Source of the DNA: Chrysopilus asiliformis
Taxonomy: Eukaryota > Arthropoda > Insecta > Diptera > Rhagionidae
Direction of reading: 5' to 3'
NCBI GenBank assembly: GCA_964034945.1
Contig: OZ035962.1
Span: 86,592,650-86,656,649, forward strand
Length of the DNA stretch: 64,000 nucleotides
The notes under the pieces were generated by a model. It did not search any database. It was not told the origin of the DNA and saw only the letters and a list, made by a program, of their open reading frames with translations. Position numbers and translations under genes: made by a program. Positions 32,856-44,675 of this stretch are shown here, in pieces (position 1 is the stretch's first letter; every line of letters starts with the position of its first letter).

Positions 32856-33018
32856 TTTATTTATTTAATTACATTTCGTCAACAAAAACTGACTATTTAA
32901 GCGAGCAATACAATTTTTAAAAACAAAAAGAGAAAAAAAAAAACAATATATATATTTATACATATGTTCAATAATATGAGCAAAAAAGGAAGAAAAAAAA
33001 AACTTTTACAAAAAAAAA

Positions 33019-33548
33019 TTATTTTAACAAAGCTTTCAGAGATTCTAAGCTAACACAAAAATCAATATTATAATACATAGAGTTAAATGAACGCGACATA
33101 GACGATACTGGTTCATTTAAGCCGTAATTCGTACGGTGGTGACGAATACTTAAAAAATCAGAGTTTCTGAGCATTCTAGTAGGTGCCATTATATTAATTT
33201 TGGACAATAGGTGAGGGGAGCTAACCAACCCCGTCAGTAATTTAAATACAAAGCATATTTTAAAATTTTGCCTACGCTCTTTTAGCGATTTTAAATCAAG
33301 TAGCCTTAATCTACTGGCATAAGGGGGGAGAATTAAGGAGTTTTCCCAAGGCAATTTATTAAGGGCGAATCGCAAAAACTTTTTTTGGACACTTTCAATT
33401 CTATCCGCATGAATAGAATAAAATGGGTCCCAAACAATAGAACAATACTCCAAAATAGGACGAATGAAACAAAAGTATAACAATTTAGTAATAAAAGGGT
33501 CAAAAAATTCTTTGCACCATCTTTTGACAAACCCAAGAGTTGAATTGG
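33019..33548 (-). pseudogene. LINE C ORF2, C-terminal part
   Basis: Minus strand, ending at a stop at 33019. It shows STLGFVKRWCKEF, ILEYCSIVWDPFYS and SVQKKFLRFAL, the C-terminal part of a CR1/Jockey ORF2, closely parallel to LINE A at 25900-26330. It joins 35997 in frame after removal of the hAT-like element and one CTCGACTC. The coding frame beyond 33557 is transposon sequence. Confidence 0.8.
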
Positions 33549-33867
33549 CTCGACTCCAGTGTTGGGCAAAACGGCGTAAAAAACAGTTTTTTACATTTTT
33601 CACGTAAAAAACGTAAAAAACGTAAAAAACTGGTAAAAAACGTAAAAAACCGTAAAAAACGTAAAAAATAGTAAAAAACCTAAAAAATGGGACATCGCAT
33701 TTCCTACAAAGCATGACAGTCTGTTTTAAAGTTTTTCTCAGCGTTTTATTAGAGATCCTATAATATAGAGAGTGGACATCAGAACTTAATACACTGTACT
33801 ACTAAGTAGGACAGTCTATTAACTCAAATTAGAACAGTTGTTTGAATGGATTTTTTCCAGTTTTTAG

Positions 33868-35091
33868 CAGGGATGGGAAACGTTATCGTAACGTAACGGA
33901 ATAACGAAATAACGAAATGATTTTCGGCCTATTTCTTCATAATTACGTTATAACGTTATAGAAATTCAATTCCGTTACAATAACGAAAAACGTAACGAAA
34001 AACGAAAAAAAATATTACGTTTTTTCGTTATTTATTAATTTTTCCTTGTTTTGTTCAGTATTATATTTTTGTGAAATTTTCCACAAAAGTTCATCAAGTA
34101 TAACCCCACAGACCTGCCACCTGCATAAAATATAATTAAAAATATTGGAGTAGTATTTTTAATCGTATTTTGATTCTAATGTAGGGCCACATCTATCAGT
34201 TTTCCATCAGTTTTTGGGAAATTGATGGGAAATTGATGGGAAATTGATGGAAAATTGATGGGAAATTGATGGGAAATTGATGGGAAATTGATTGGTGTGA
34301 ACGTTCGCGTCAGTCGTATCGCATTAGAATAGAACCAAATATTATTTTTTGAACTTAATGCAATAATCATGCATACACACAGTCTCTCTTTATTATCCAC
34401 CGGTATTTTTTGAACTCTAGAATCAAAATGAATGGAAAATTTTCACAAAAAACTGTCAGTCGCAACTGATAGATTTGAACGCTTAACTGGATGTAAAAAA
34501 CTGATGGAAAACTGACAAGTACCGTAACAGTTGCGACTGATGGAAAACTGATAGATGTGGCCTTTACATAAATCGGATTTTATTTTGGCCCGATTCCCTC
34601 TACTTCTGGAGATACGAACAAGGAAATCTTTCAAGCAACTTTGTTGGTATCGAAAATATTTTCTTTTTACTAACTCCAGAAGTAGAGTGAATTTCGCGAA
34701 AGCTAAGTGCGACTCAGAATTAGCGACGTCAAAATAGCCTAAAATTCTATATCTTTGATATTGACCAAAATGTCGATTTTTTAACTTAATAATCACTATT
34801 TTATTTATTTTTTTGTTTTTATTTGTATTTTCTTTCTGCTAAGTTTTATTATTTTTTATAGAATTTATTTTTATGGAAACTGAACTGAATTACTTTGTGA
34901 CAAACTATTATTAAAGTGGGTTTTTTTGTTTTCAGTTTCCATACAATGTGTAACGAAATATAACGTTATAACGTAACGAAATGAAATTTTTTATCGTTAC
35001 AAAACGAAATAACGTAACGAAATAAAAGTTCAATTACGTTACGTAACGAAATGTATAACGTTACGATTTTTTATTTCGTTTCCCGTCCCTG
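33868..35091. mobile_element. hAT-like non-autonomous transposon 2 (1.22 kb)
   Basis: Ends CAGGGATGGGAAACG and CAGGGACGGGAAACG (inward), with an 8-bp target duplication GTTTTTAG at 33860-33867 and 35092-35099. Subterminal regions are rich in ATAACGAA/ACGTAACG words in opposite orientation at the two ends. Non-coding. Confidence 0.85.
34184..34564. mobile_element. TA-flanked MITE (381 bp), innermost level
   Basis: TIRs read GGCCACATCTATCAG inward at both ends and extend to about 26 bp; flanked by TA. Near the left end an 11-bp unit GGGAAATTGAT is repeated about seven times (34215-34292). Confidence 0.75.
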
Positions 35092-35996
35092 GTTTTTAGA
35101 TTTTTTTTCCTTTTTTCCAGTTTTTTGAATTTCTTTTCCTTTTTTTAAATCGGACACAACTTTTTCATTTTTTTAAACACTTCAGTCATGAATATTATGC
35201 TTTTATTAACCGATTGTAATTATTTTGGTAACTATTTGTGACAATGAGTGAATTTTCCGAAATTTTCGGGAAGGTTTTTCAGTTTTTCGACCATTTTTAT
35301 ACGTCCGGATGTCCACTCTATAGATTATAGGCTCTGTAGATTATAGGCTCTCTAATTCAAAAACTGTAATTACAGCTGTATTTTTTTAATGATCCTGTTG
35401 AAAGACGGGAGGAAACTTGTGGCGTTTTGCAATATAAGTTCAGATCTTGTCAAGGCTCTGCTATACATTTTGTGTTTCAATTTCCGGCCTTCGGAATGAG
35501 TCTCCTTGTGTTTCAAAAAGGATTTTTTGATGCAAACTTTAAAATTACGCTTGTTGCTGCAAGAACTAGTCCAAAAATGTTTCTTTAAAATAGCCCATAT
35601 GTCGCGAATCTCTCCACATTATTCACATTAATTAACGTTAAAATGAGTAGGCGGACGTAATGTAACGAAAGAATATAAACAGTTTTTGAACTCCGAGTTT
35701 AAAATTTTTTCACTTGCAAGAGTGCAATTTGGAAATGCTTTTGAATACTTTTCTGTGTTTGCTGAAGACTATTAACCTTTTTATTGTTCTAAGATGATTT
35801 ATTTACGAATAATTACTATATTTAGTGAATGGCTACTTATTAAATTTTTTATCATCAATGTTTTAGGTTTTTTACAGTTTTTTACGTTTTTTACGTTTTT
35901 TACGTTAAAATTGAGGTTTTTTACACGTAATTTTTTACGCGTAAAAAACTAGGTAAATTACTTTACGTAAAAAACCGGCACAACACTGCTCGACTC

Positions 35997-36750
35997 ACCA
36001 TATGATTAATGTGGTCCACGAAAGTAAGGCGAAAGTCAAAGAGTACACCAAGATCCTTAATTATATTAATTCTAGATAAAATACTCCCATCAAGGGAATA
36101 GTCAAAAAATAGAATATCTTTTTTTCTGCTAAAACTAAGAATGGAACACTTACTAACATTTAAGACCATACAATTTTTATCGCACCATACACAAAAATTA
36201 TGTAGGTCAATCATTAAAAGACTATGGTCAAGCGTATTACACACAGTTCTATAAATTTTCATATCGTCAGCATAAATTAAAATACTACTGTAGAGAAATA
36301 CTAAGTCGATGTCGTTTATAAATAAAATAAATAGTAGAGGACCAAGATGGCTTCCTTGTGGTACTCCCGATCGGTTCAAAATTGGCTTAGAAAACGAATT
36401 ACGAAATAATACATTCTGTACCCGACCATTGAGATATGATTTAATCCACCTAATAAATAGTGCCGGGAAACCAAGAACAGAGAGTTTGTATAATAAAACA
36501 TCATGTGATAATCTGTCGAAGGCTTTAGTGAAATCAGTGTAAACACAGTCCACTTGTAGCCCATCTTCAATGTTAGTTTGACAGAAAGTGGTAAATTCAA
36601 TTAAATTAGTTTCGGTAGATCTTTTTTTTACAAAACCATGTTGAAAAGGATTAATAATCGATTTTACATGGAAGTTTAAACGCGAACAAATCATAGCCTC
36701 AAAGAGTTTCGGAATACAGGACAGTTTCGCGATTGGTCTGTAATTTGAGA
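35997..36750 (-). pseudogene. LINE C ORF2, reverse transcriptase core
   Basis: Minus strand from SNYRPIAKLSCIPKLFEAM through YTDFTKAFDRLSHD (motif A), SGVPQGSHLGPLLFILFIND and IYADDMKIY (motif C) to LGVLFDFRLTFVDHINHM. The TA element lies upstream at 36753 and the hAT-like element downstream at 35988. No stop is visible in this piece. Confidence 0.85.
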
Positions 36751-36752
36751 TA

Positions 36753-37678
36753 GGGGAAGCTGGGGCACATTCGGCAGGTTTTTTTCAAAGTCATTTCCTG
36801 CCAAATTCGTTTGATGAATTTGAAAATCTTGAAAATTTGTAAAAACTTTCATTATTTTACTATTAAATAGGAAATAGATTTTTTTTGTAGCTCTAAAGAA
36901 ATATACGATTTTTACTAATTTTAAAAAGGAGGCCATTTTGCTGAATGTACCCCATGCCGGGGCACATTCGGCTTTTGAAGGGGCACATTCGGCGAATATA
37001 CGTTATTTGTTTGATTTTACTAATTGAAAGACTATTAGATTTGAATTCATTTTATTAATTCTTTAAAATAAAATAAAAAATAAAAATTCATTACATATCA
37101 CATACAAGAATGATTGAAAAATCCTATTTCACGAAATAGTTATCGAAATTTATATTTAAAATATATTATGTGGAATATCGAAATGTGCCGACAGGATTCA
37201 TTTAAATTCAATCTATAATTTAAATTTAGTAATTTAAATTCAATCTCTCTTCTTAAAATCACGGATGTATTCAATCTCACTTCTTAAAATCACGAAAGCC
37301 GAATGTGCCCCAAAAGTGTCAGCTAAATGTTTTCAGATTTTTTATCTAAAATACTGTAAATTAAAGGGCATTCTACTTTCGGGATTGAAACTTAATGTTT
37401 TTAAATGCTATTTGCGCGAAATTTTTTAAGCGTCGGACGAAATTGACTTCAAAAATTCCTTACGCACCTGCTTGGGAAAATTACATCAAACTTCCGAAAA
37501 ACACAAAAATACCTCTTGCTCTTCTGAGCGCCGAAATAGAACTCTCAGACTTTATTTAAATTCAAGTTATTGCATTATTGTGCATTTACGTATTTGATCG
37601 CTCCTTTCTGAAGCATTCTTGATACTGAAAATGGCAATGCCGAATGTGCCCCTTTGCCGAATGTGCCCCAGTTTCCCC
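36753..37678. mobile_element. TA-flanked element with GGGGCACATTCGGC iterons (926 bp)
   Basis: Both ends begin GGGGAA(A/G)CTGGGGCACATT, about 23-bp TIRs, flanked by TA. The 14-mer GGGGCACATTCGGC recurs inside: near 36762, 36959 and 36979 in one orientation and near 37302, 37639 and 37656 in the other. Removing it restores LINE C ORF2 (Glu-Asp-Ile-Ser-Asn-Tyr-Arg). Non-coding. Confidence 0.85.
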
Positions 37679-37680
37679 TA

Positions 37681-39230
37681 TCTTCTCGATTTCCTTTTTT
37701 GAAAAGAGGAATAATATAGGATGATTTCCATATCGAAGGGAAAATTCCAGATCGTATTGATAAATTGAATAAATGCGCTAAAGGGCGACTTAAATTAATG
37801 TCACAATTTTTTAAAACAACAGAAGGAACGCCATCAGGGCCACATGAAAATTTACTATCTAGTGTCTTAATACTGTCAATAATATCACATTCGTCAAGAA
37901 ATAAATCCTTCATAGTTAAAGTCGTCAAAGGAATATTTTTTAAGTAATTAAAATACGTATAATCTATATCACAGTTTGAATCACAAAAAGCAGATTGAAA
38001 AAAGTCTGCAAAAAGATTGCAGATAATATCCGTGTCAGAACTCTTAATATTGTTTAAAAATAACGATATTGGATAATCATTGACTTTCCTCTTACTGTTA
38101 ACGAAGCTCCAAAAAGATTTAGGATCAGATTTGAGATTCTTTCGAATATTTGAAACATATATCTGATAAGAGGCATTAGCTGCCATCAAGAACTCTTTTT
38201 TGGCATGCAAATAATTCTGAAAGTCATAGTCTGATTTAGAGTAAAAATAAAGTTTCCAGCATTTGGTTTTTAAATTACGTAAGTGACATATTTCCGAATT
38301 AAACCAAATAGGATGCACTGATTGATTTTTTAAGCACGTATACGGTACTGTAACCGCGAAAACATTGAAAACATATTGATAAAAGTAAAACGTGGACTGA
38401 TCAACATCAACTTCATTAAGAACATCGAACCAGGAACAATTATTGAAAAGATTAGACATCTCTGAAAAATTTGCCTTTTGAAAATTAAATTGAAATTTAG
38501 AGTTAGAAAAATTATTTGAACTAATATAGTCAGTATTAAAAAAACAAGAAATCGCCGGATGATGTCCAACAACAGGAAACATCGGAGAATCACAAGAATA
38601 AATTGTAGTAGATGAGGCATCAGATGAGAACACCAAATCCAGAATTCGCCCATTTACATTAGTTACATGGTTCACTTGGCAGAGATTTTTGGAATAAAGA
38701 TCATCTAAGAACTCTGCAGTTGATTGGCATGATGTGTTTGGGATCAGGAAATCGTCATCATCAGATGGTGACCAGGTCACAAGAGGAAGGTTGAAGTCAC
38801 CAAAAATCAAAATGTCATCTTCGGGATCCATTAGGTTGTCAACGAAATCAATCGCGTCACAAAATGATTGATAAATTATTGTTGATGAAGACGGCGGGAT
38901 ATAGAAAGTGACGACGTAGATAAGCCTTGAAGCAATATTTGTAGATATACATAGAAATTCCAAAACGTTAGGCACAGGAACCTCTACTCTTCTAGATGGG
39001 AAAGATGAACGCACCGCACACATTATGCCTCCACCAACAGGTGCATCATGAGATTCGTGTCGATCCCGTCGAAAAACGTTGAAGTTCGATGAAAATATTT
39101 CGCCATTAAAAAAACTAGCATTTAGCCACGTTTCGGTGAAGCAAACAATATCGTAATCGCAATCAGATGAAGATAAAAAAAATTGAGATAATTTAGAACG
39201 GATTCCATTTACGTTTTGGTAGTAGATAGC
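37681..39230 (-). pseudogene. LINE C ORF2, endonuclease and start of reverse transcriptase
   Basis: Minus strand. The endonuclease begins near 39230 with YYQNVNGIRSK, then CFTETWLN, GGGIMCAVRS, IFGDFNLPLVTW, RILDLVF and GHHPAIS. A spacer and the start of the reverse transcriptase follow (SCGPDGVPSVVLKNC, WKSSYIIPLFKKGNRED), broken at 37681 by the TA element. The open frame continues into transposon sequence to 37575, which is not part of the protein. No internal stop was seen in the endonuclease. Confidence 0.85.
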
Positions 39231-40177
39231 GAGTTGACTACACCGTTTTTTGACGAATTAGATCGTGATTGATGATTGCGAGGTCTAATTTGAAATTCTT
39301 TTACTATCATATCTGGGGACCAAAAATTGCCATTTAAAATTTCCAAAAAGCAATAATTAGGAACGAAGATTTTGAACGAAGATACTGATGCGTCGGGTTT
39401 TTGCGGAAATTTAAAACATTTTATTGTGTCGTCACTTTTAAAATTGTAGTGCGATTTAACGTAGTTGACGACATCATCCGAAGTTGTAGAAGGATCAAGT
39501 CGTGAAATGAAAAGAGTTTTCGGTCTACTTATCGTTTTTAACATAAATCCAGTAGTATTCGCAGAATGCGCAGAATTTTCAGAGTTTTCCTTCACTACGT
39601 TGTCAATGATTTCTCGTGCCAAGTTGGCAGTCGCAATAGGTGAAATACTATTGGAAAATAAATTTGAATCTGAAATTGGCGCAGAAGCTAAAGCCACACA
39701 ATTGTCGATGGGATTTAAGTTGGCAGTTAAGTTCGAACTGGTGTTAGCGATTATGACACTATTTTTCGAAGCAATCGTGCAATCCTCGGTGTTTAATATA
39801 GTGTTTGACTCATCACGTTCTGTCATGTATCCAGTAAAATTTTTTGAACTAAATAAAATTGACGATACCTGAAGTAATTGCGTCGATAATTTCTCAATTT
39901 TTTCAGTCAGGTCAGATTTCAAGAGACCAATTTGCGACGCTTGATTTTAGACGGTTTTCAAGACTTCACTGAGAGTGATTTTACTACAATCGTTGCAACG
40001 AAATACAATGTTTTTTGAAAATTTTGAACATGTTTCCAAAGCGCTCGGTGTAAAATTATAACACTTCATGTGGAATGAGCGGTAACACGGCCCGTCACAC
40101 TCAATAAATTTATTGTTTCTTGATTCAGGTAAATTGCATTTACCGCATTTGGGATCACACATGGAGTCTGCATACAT
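39209..40177 (-). pseudogene. LINE C ORF1 (PHD-type zinc finger protein), one lesion
   Basis: Start ATG at 40175-40177. The first 76 codons carry a PHD-like finger (CGKC, CDGPC, HMKC, CNDC). A stop at 39947 interrupts; the remainder reopens to 39922-39209 with a coiled, Ser/Asn-rich middle and a C-terminal segment KTLFISRLDPSTTSDDVVNY, which resembles an RNA-recognition fold start. The 3' end overlaps the start of ORF2 by about 20 bases. LINE A ORF1 has the matching block (IFISRLHYETSEADV), so the two-part architecture is shared. Confidence 0.75.
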
Positions 40178-40617
40178 TTTGGGTGATTAAACTTTAGAAT
40201 AAGTAACTTCCAAAAGCTCCCGCTGGCGCTAGTATCGCTCTAAGTTTTAAGTTCTAAAAATGTAAATCGTCAAAAGAAAACACACTGGCAACACTCGAAC
40301 AATGTCAAAAGTATTTGAAATGTTGATAAACAATAACAATTGTCACAAAGAAAAACGCGGTAAAAATTGTAAATATGTTTTGCAATAAGATCGAAATGTA
40401 TGTAAAATGTAGCAAGCACAAAACTATTTTTAATCTTGTAGACTACTGCGATTAGCAATTTGCGACGTCTTCACTACCAGCAGAGAGAACTATATTTTGC
40501 GATCACAACGATATGCAAATTTTTAGCAGAATAATATCAAGTACAGGTTTAATTTAATTTAAATTATTAGATACACCGAACTACGACTGACCTTTTCTAC
40601 GTCAAGTTTTTTTTTTG
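40178..40617 (-). other. LINE C 5' UTR
   Basis: Non-coding leader upstream of ORF1. ACTAGCGCCAGCGGGAG near 40220 resembles ACTATCGCCAGTGGCTA in the LINE A leader near 2331. It begins with an A run (T run 40607-40616 on the + strand) at the insertion point. Confidence 0.6.
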
Positions 40618-40644
40618 GCGTGTAGTACCATGTTATTTCCGTTT

Positions 40645-42183
40645 GCGTGTAGTACCATGTTATTTCCGAAAAGTGCAAAATAAGGAGTGACGCCTATCGA
40701 ACAGTGCACCGAGGACCGTAACGCGCATTCGATCTCACAAATATGTTGATCCCATTCTTTTTGGTTTTCATTCAGGTATGATCTAATGGCTGATAAAACT
40801 GACCTATTCACGCGTTCCGCGGCGTTAGACTGCGGTGCATAACTTGCCGTTCGAAGATGTTTTATACCGTATCTACCTAATAATGTTTCAAACTCCTTAG
40901 ATAAGAATTGCTTCCCATTATCCGAATGTATCGTTTGTGGTACGCCAAATTTACAAAATATCTCAGATTCAAGATACCGAATGATGGACGACGAGTTTGC
41001 TTGTCTTAACGGTTTGAGGAATACAAATTTCGTCAGGTGATCTAACACGATGAAGAGATAACTATTACCACTTTTCGACCTCGGATAAGGACCTAAGAAG
41101 TCCACAAATATTTTCTGAAATGGTCTCATAGTAATTGTCTCTGATCCCATTTCTGGACGAAGGACGGTGTTAGGTGCTTTAGTTGATTTGCAGATCGCGC
41201 AATTATTCACGAAGTGACGGACTTGCGTAGTCATGTTTGGCCAATAAAAATATTCTCGTAACCGTGCGAGAGTCTTAGCCATTCCGCCATGCGTAGATTG
41301 AGGCGGGTCATGAGCCGAGGAAATCAGCTGTTTCGTCAGACAAGATGGAACCCATAACTTCCAGGACAATTCTTCCATGTAGGTATTGTTTTCGTGTGGA
41401 ATCGTCCTTTTGTAGATGTAGCCATCCAATACCTTTAAATCCGGAAGAGATTCTTGATTTTTGTTGATGGTATCAATCAATTCCAGGTATTCGTTGGATC
41501 TGAATTCATCGGAGTCTAGATCGATCACTAAGGGTGTATCTTCGAAAGATATTCCATCGACAAAGGCTCGTGATAAGGCGTCCGGAACTATGTTCTCAGA
41601 ACCTTTCCGGTGCTCTATATTAAACGTAAATCCTTGAAGTTTTAGGCTCCATCTCGCCCGACGACCGCTTAAGTCCCTCAGGCTCATAAGCCACCTCAGA
41701 CTCGCATGGTCCGTTATTATCGTAAACGTCATGCCTTCCACGTAAGGACGAAATTTACTGACTGCTGTAATTGCGGCAAGACATTCCTTCTCTGTTACGC
41801 TATAATTCTTTTGTGCGCGATTAAGTTTTTGGGATATATAGGAAATTACCTTTTCTTGTTTATCTTCGTCGATTTGAAATAGCACTGCACCAATCCCGGT
41901 ATCTGACGCATCGCATTGTATGTAAAATGGTCTGTTATAGTCTGGATGGGTTAATATGGGCGCGGAAATCAAGGCAGTTTTTAATTCGTTAAATGCTTTT
42001 AATGCCTCTTGCGAAAAGGTGAATTTCTTCGCTTTTTTTAGGGTTTCTGTAATAGGGGAGGCAACAGTAGCATAATTCTTGATAAACTTCCGGTACCATC
42101 CGGTCATCCCAAGGAAGCGACGCACCTGTCTGGCCGTTTTCGGCACCGGAAAGTTTTCAATTGCTACAACCTTTTGAATTCGC
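40645..42183 (-). pseudogene. Gypsy pol: RNase H and integrase
   Basis: Minus strand. It starts in the connection region (PKTARQVRRFLGMTGWYRKF), then RNase H (QCDASDTGIGAVLFQ, TDHASLRWL, DALSR). The integrase zinc domain is His-His-Cys-Cys (HGGMAK...NCAICKSTK). The catalytic core has Asp in FVDFLGPY, Asp in HSDNGKQF and Glu in SNAAERVNRS. It ends near 40645, where LINE C is inserted; the true C-terminus is at 32498-32855. A one-base frameshift near 42180 separates it from the reverse transcriptase. Confidence 0.85.
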
Positions 42184-42987
42184 GAAAACAGAAATCCGAC
42201 TTGTTTACATTAATAGTGAGATTGGCATTTCATAGGCAGGTGGCTACCTCGTCGAGAATTTTTACGTGTGACTCGAAATCGCCGGAGACAACGAGTAGAT
42301 CATCTAAGTACACAAAGACGCGGTCCCTTAGCCTGGACGGGATCACCTTGTCCATCAGTCTACACATCCTTTGTGGCGCATTGCATAACCCGAAAGCCAT
42401 GACTGTAAACTGATAGAGTGGCCGCCCAGGCACGGTGAAAGCAGTTTTGGGCCTACTCCCTCTCTCCAGCGGTATCTGCCAGAAAGTGTCCTTCAGGTCT
42501 ATATTACTTATGTAATACGTGTCCTGAAGACGCCCCAACAGACCCCCAATATGCGGAAGTGGATAGGCATCTTTGACGGTTAGAGCATTAACTTTACGGC
42601 AATCAAGGCAAAGTCTATCTTTGCCCGGTTTACGTATCAGAATTACAGGATTGCTCCAGGGACCTTCGCTCTCTTCGATTACTCCTAATGCCAACATCCT
42701 ATCCACCTCCGCATACAGGGATTTCTGTACCGCCGGAGAGATAGGGTAATGTTTCTGCTTCACCGGGACCGCGTCTCCAGTATCGATAATATGCTCTTCG
42801 AGACTGGTTTTGCCGAGCCCATGTTTGGCCGAAGACAGAAATTTATTTACTACCAAATCCAATCGACCCATTTGATCGGGAGTTAAATTATGCTTGTTTG
42901 GGTCATTTTCCGGAGATATGGCACTATTGAGTTCACTTATTACGTGAGGGGCAATAGAAAATAGTCGCCATAAATCAATCCCAAGAT
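42184..42987 (-). pseudogene. Gypsy pol: reverse transcriptase
   Basis: Minus strand. Motifs: GVIEESEGPWSNPVILIRKP, CLDCRKVNALT, YISNIDLKDTFWQIPL (motif A), FGLCNAPQRM and FVYLDDLLV (motif C, YLDD). The frame runs into a TGA at about 42230 followed by LTINVNKSDFCF, and then a one-base shift before the RNase H part. Its upstream end at 42987 abuts a MITE that separates it from the protease. Confidence 0.85.
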
Positions 42988-42990
42988 ATA

Positions 42991-44038
42991 CATGCTTATT
43001 CACAAATTTATTGTTAGTTAACAATATTGTTAAGTAACAATAAATTTCATAGCAATCCATAAAGAAAATGGTAATCACAATTTCGCTTGTTAAAAAGTTT
43101 CGTTAAAAATGTTCGTTGTGTTGTTATGGCAACAGTTTTGTGAATTATTTTAATAGTTGTAGTTGTATTGCATTGGCGGATTGTTGTATTCCATTGCGGG
43201 GAGACGATAAATATTTTTTAAAACTGTTTTCTTCTATGGAAAACGGATCACTGGTATCGCGAAGAAGTTGACTTGGTAATCCACGTGGTAATCCAACATA
43301 TGTCTTTAAAAAGCAACACAGTAGAACACGCTTAAATGCACATCGAATTTCGCAGAATTTCATGTGCATTTATCCGTGTTTTGCATTTATCCGTAGCACG
43401 GAGAAATACACATCAATGTGCAATTATGCGAGTCAAAGATAAACCTGCAACTTTAATATTCCTGTAATAAACATTTAAATTCAATTAGGCTACACAAAAA
43501 CAATGAATCTAATTAAGAATTCATTTTATCACATAAAAATAACAAAAATCACATTTTTTTGGTGTGATTACATTTTATTTTTGCACATGTGCATTTAAGC
43601 GTGTAAAATTTCATGTAATTTATACTTTTGGGATATGAAAATGGTTGCATTTAAGCAAGTATTGCAATTAAGCGTGTTTAATTTATCCGTATAAAATGCT
43701 TTAAAATCCTCTAGGCACAAATATGGCGTACAATTACTCGAGTTTTGCATTTAAGCGTGTTGTATTTAAATGTGTTTTACTAAAATCAATTTTTTTGCTT
43801 GAAAAATAAAATATATTTCTTCCCAAACAACTAAAATTTATTTTTGTTATCGTAACAACACTTTTGACCAATTCTAACAAGCAATAGTGCACTCTGAATA
43901 CGGTTTTATTTGACAATTTTTAGCTTAACAATATTATCGAAAGTTCATAGCAAGCAAAGTGAAATGTGAATACCGATTTCTGTTTTAACAATTGTAATGG
44001 GTATTAACAAGCAATAATAGCTTTTGTGAATAAGCATG
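42991..44038. mobile_element. MITE inserted between Gypsy protease and reverse transcriptase (1.05 kb)
   Basis: TIRs begin CATGCTTATTCACAAA at both ends. The target duplication is ATA (42988-42990 and 44039-44041), or TA. Removing it joins Asp-Gln-Ala-Leu to Tyr-Leu-Gly-Ile-Asp in frame. A smaller TIR element (43325-43761) is nested inside. Confidence 0.75.
43325..43761. mobile_element. Nested MITE with AACACGCTTAAATGCA ends
   Basis: 16-bp perfect inverted ends (43325-43340 and 43746-43761). Variants of TGCATTTAAGCGTGT and TTTATCCGT recur inside. Target duplication not clear. Non-coding. Confidence 0.6.
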
Positions 44039-44041
44039 ATA

Positions 44042-44675
44042 GTGCTTGATCGAGGCTCGGAACAAGGAATAAATCTATATTTTTAGTGCTCGTTTTGTAT
44101 GAAATCGGAACTCGCACTTTCCCGACAATTTCTCGTTTTGATCCATCTGCAGTTCGAACGTTGAACGGGTAATCGAAAATTTTTAAATTTAAATTTTTAG
44201 CAATTTCTAGACAATTTTTCCCCAAACAACTCACGCTGGCTCCACTGTCTAATAGCCCTCGTATCTCAAGATCGCCAATCTTGACTTTTGCATATGGTCG
44301 AAGATCATCAGAGATGTCTAACATAGTGGAAGAAATATGAATTCTAGTTTGTTTGCGTATGGCATAACGTTTTCTGGCATTCGAAACCTTTTTTGACACG
44401 AGATTTGGTCGTAGCTGAATTGAGTTAATCGATTAGGTATTTGAAAACAATTTTTGTCTAAGGGTATTATATTCTGAGAGTCTTATATGATAGGGCTTAA
44501 AAGTTCGAAATTTTGTTTTATTTTCGTTAGCGAACTTATCGTTATGATTAGCATGCAAAATCTTAATAGGTTTATCAAGTTTATCGTAGGGAGAAAAGGT
44601 ATTTAAAGTAGTAGAAACGTCGTAGTTAGTTTGTGAAATCTCTGAGGGAATTAAGCCGGGTTTGTGGGTGAACAT
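44042..44675 (-). pseudogene. Gypsy protease region
   Basis: Minus strand, in a different frame from gag and overlapping its end by 25 bases, as expected for frameshift expression. The aspartic protease motif LLDSGASVSC is present, followed by RTADGSKREIVG. One in-frame TAA at about 44433 splits the region. The open frame stops at 44004 inside the MITE; the true sequence resumes at 42987. Confidence 0.75.

Larger units (their letters stand above)
33748..35357. mobile_element. Nested TIR element inside hAT-like 1
   Basis: Inverted termini related to TTAGAGAGCCTATAAT, followed by TAGAGAGTGGACATC on the left and TATAGAGTGGACATC on the right. On the right the CCTATAATCTA segment is doubled. Target duplication unclear. 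It contains hAT-like 2. Confidence 0.5.
33557..35988. mobile_element. hAT-like non-autonomous transposon 1 (2.43 kb)
   Basis: Ends CAGTGTTGGGC (left) and CAGTGTTGTGC (right, inward), with a perfect 8-bp target duplication CTCGACTC at 33549-33556 and 35989-35996. These are hallmarks of hAT elements. Arrays of a CGTAAAAAA-type unit lie just inside both ends in opposite orientation (33586-33685 and 35868-35915). No transposase frame. It contains three further nested elements. Confidence 0.85.
32856..40617 (-). mobile_element. LINE C: near full-length CR1-like LINE inserted in Gypsy integrase
   Basis: Minus-strand LINE: 5' UTR (40178-40617), ORF1 with PHD-type zinc finger, ORF2, 3' UTR and an (AAAT)n tail at 32856-32868. 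It is split by a hAT-like element (33557-35988, TSD CTCGACTC) and a TA element (36753-37678). Net length is about 4.4 kb, matching LINE A; both have the same gene order but clearly different sequences. At the 5' junction the 23-base target sequence occurs twice (40618-40640 and 40645-40667), while the 3' side has one copy. Confidence 0.85.

Noticed and set aside
34176..34400. Minus-strand frame with repeated INFPSISHQFP
   Set aside because: Product of the 11-bp tandem unit inside a MITE.
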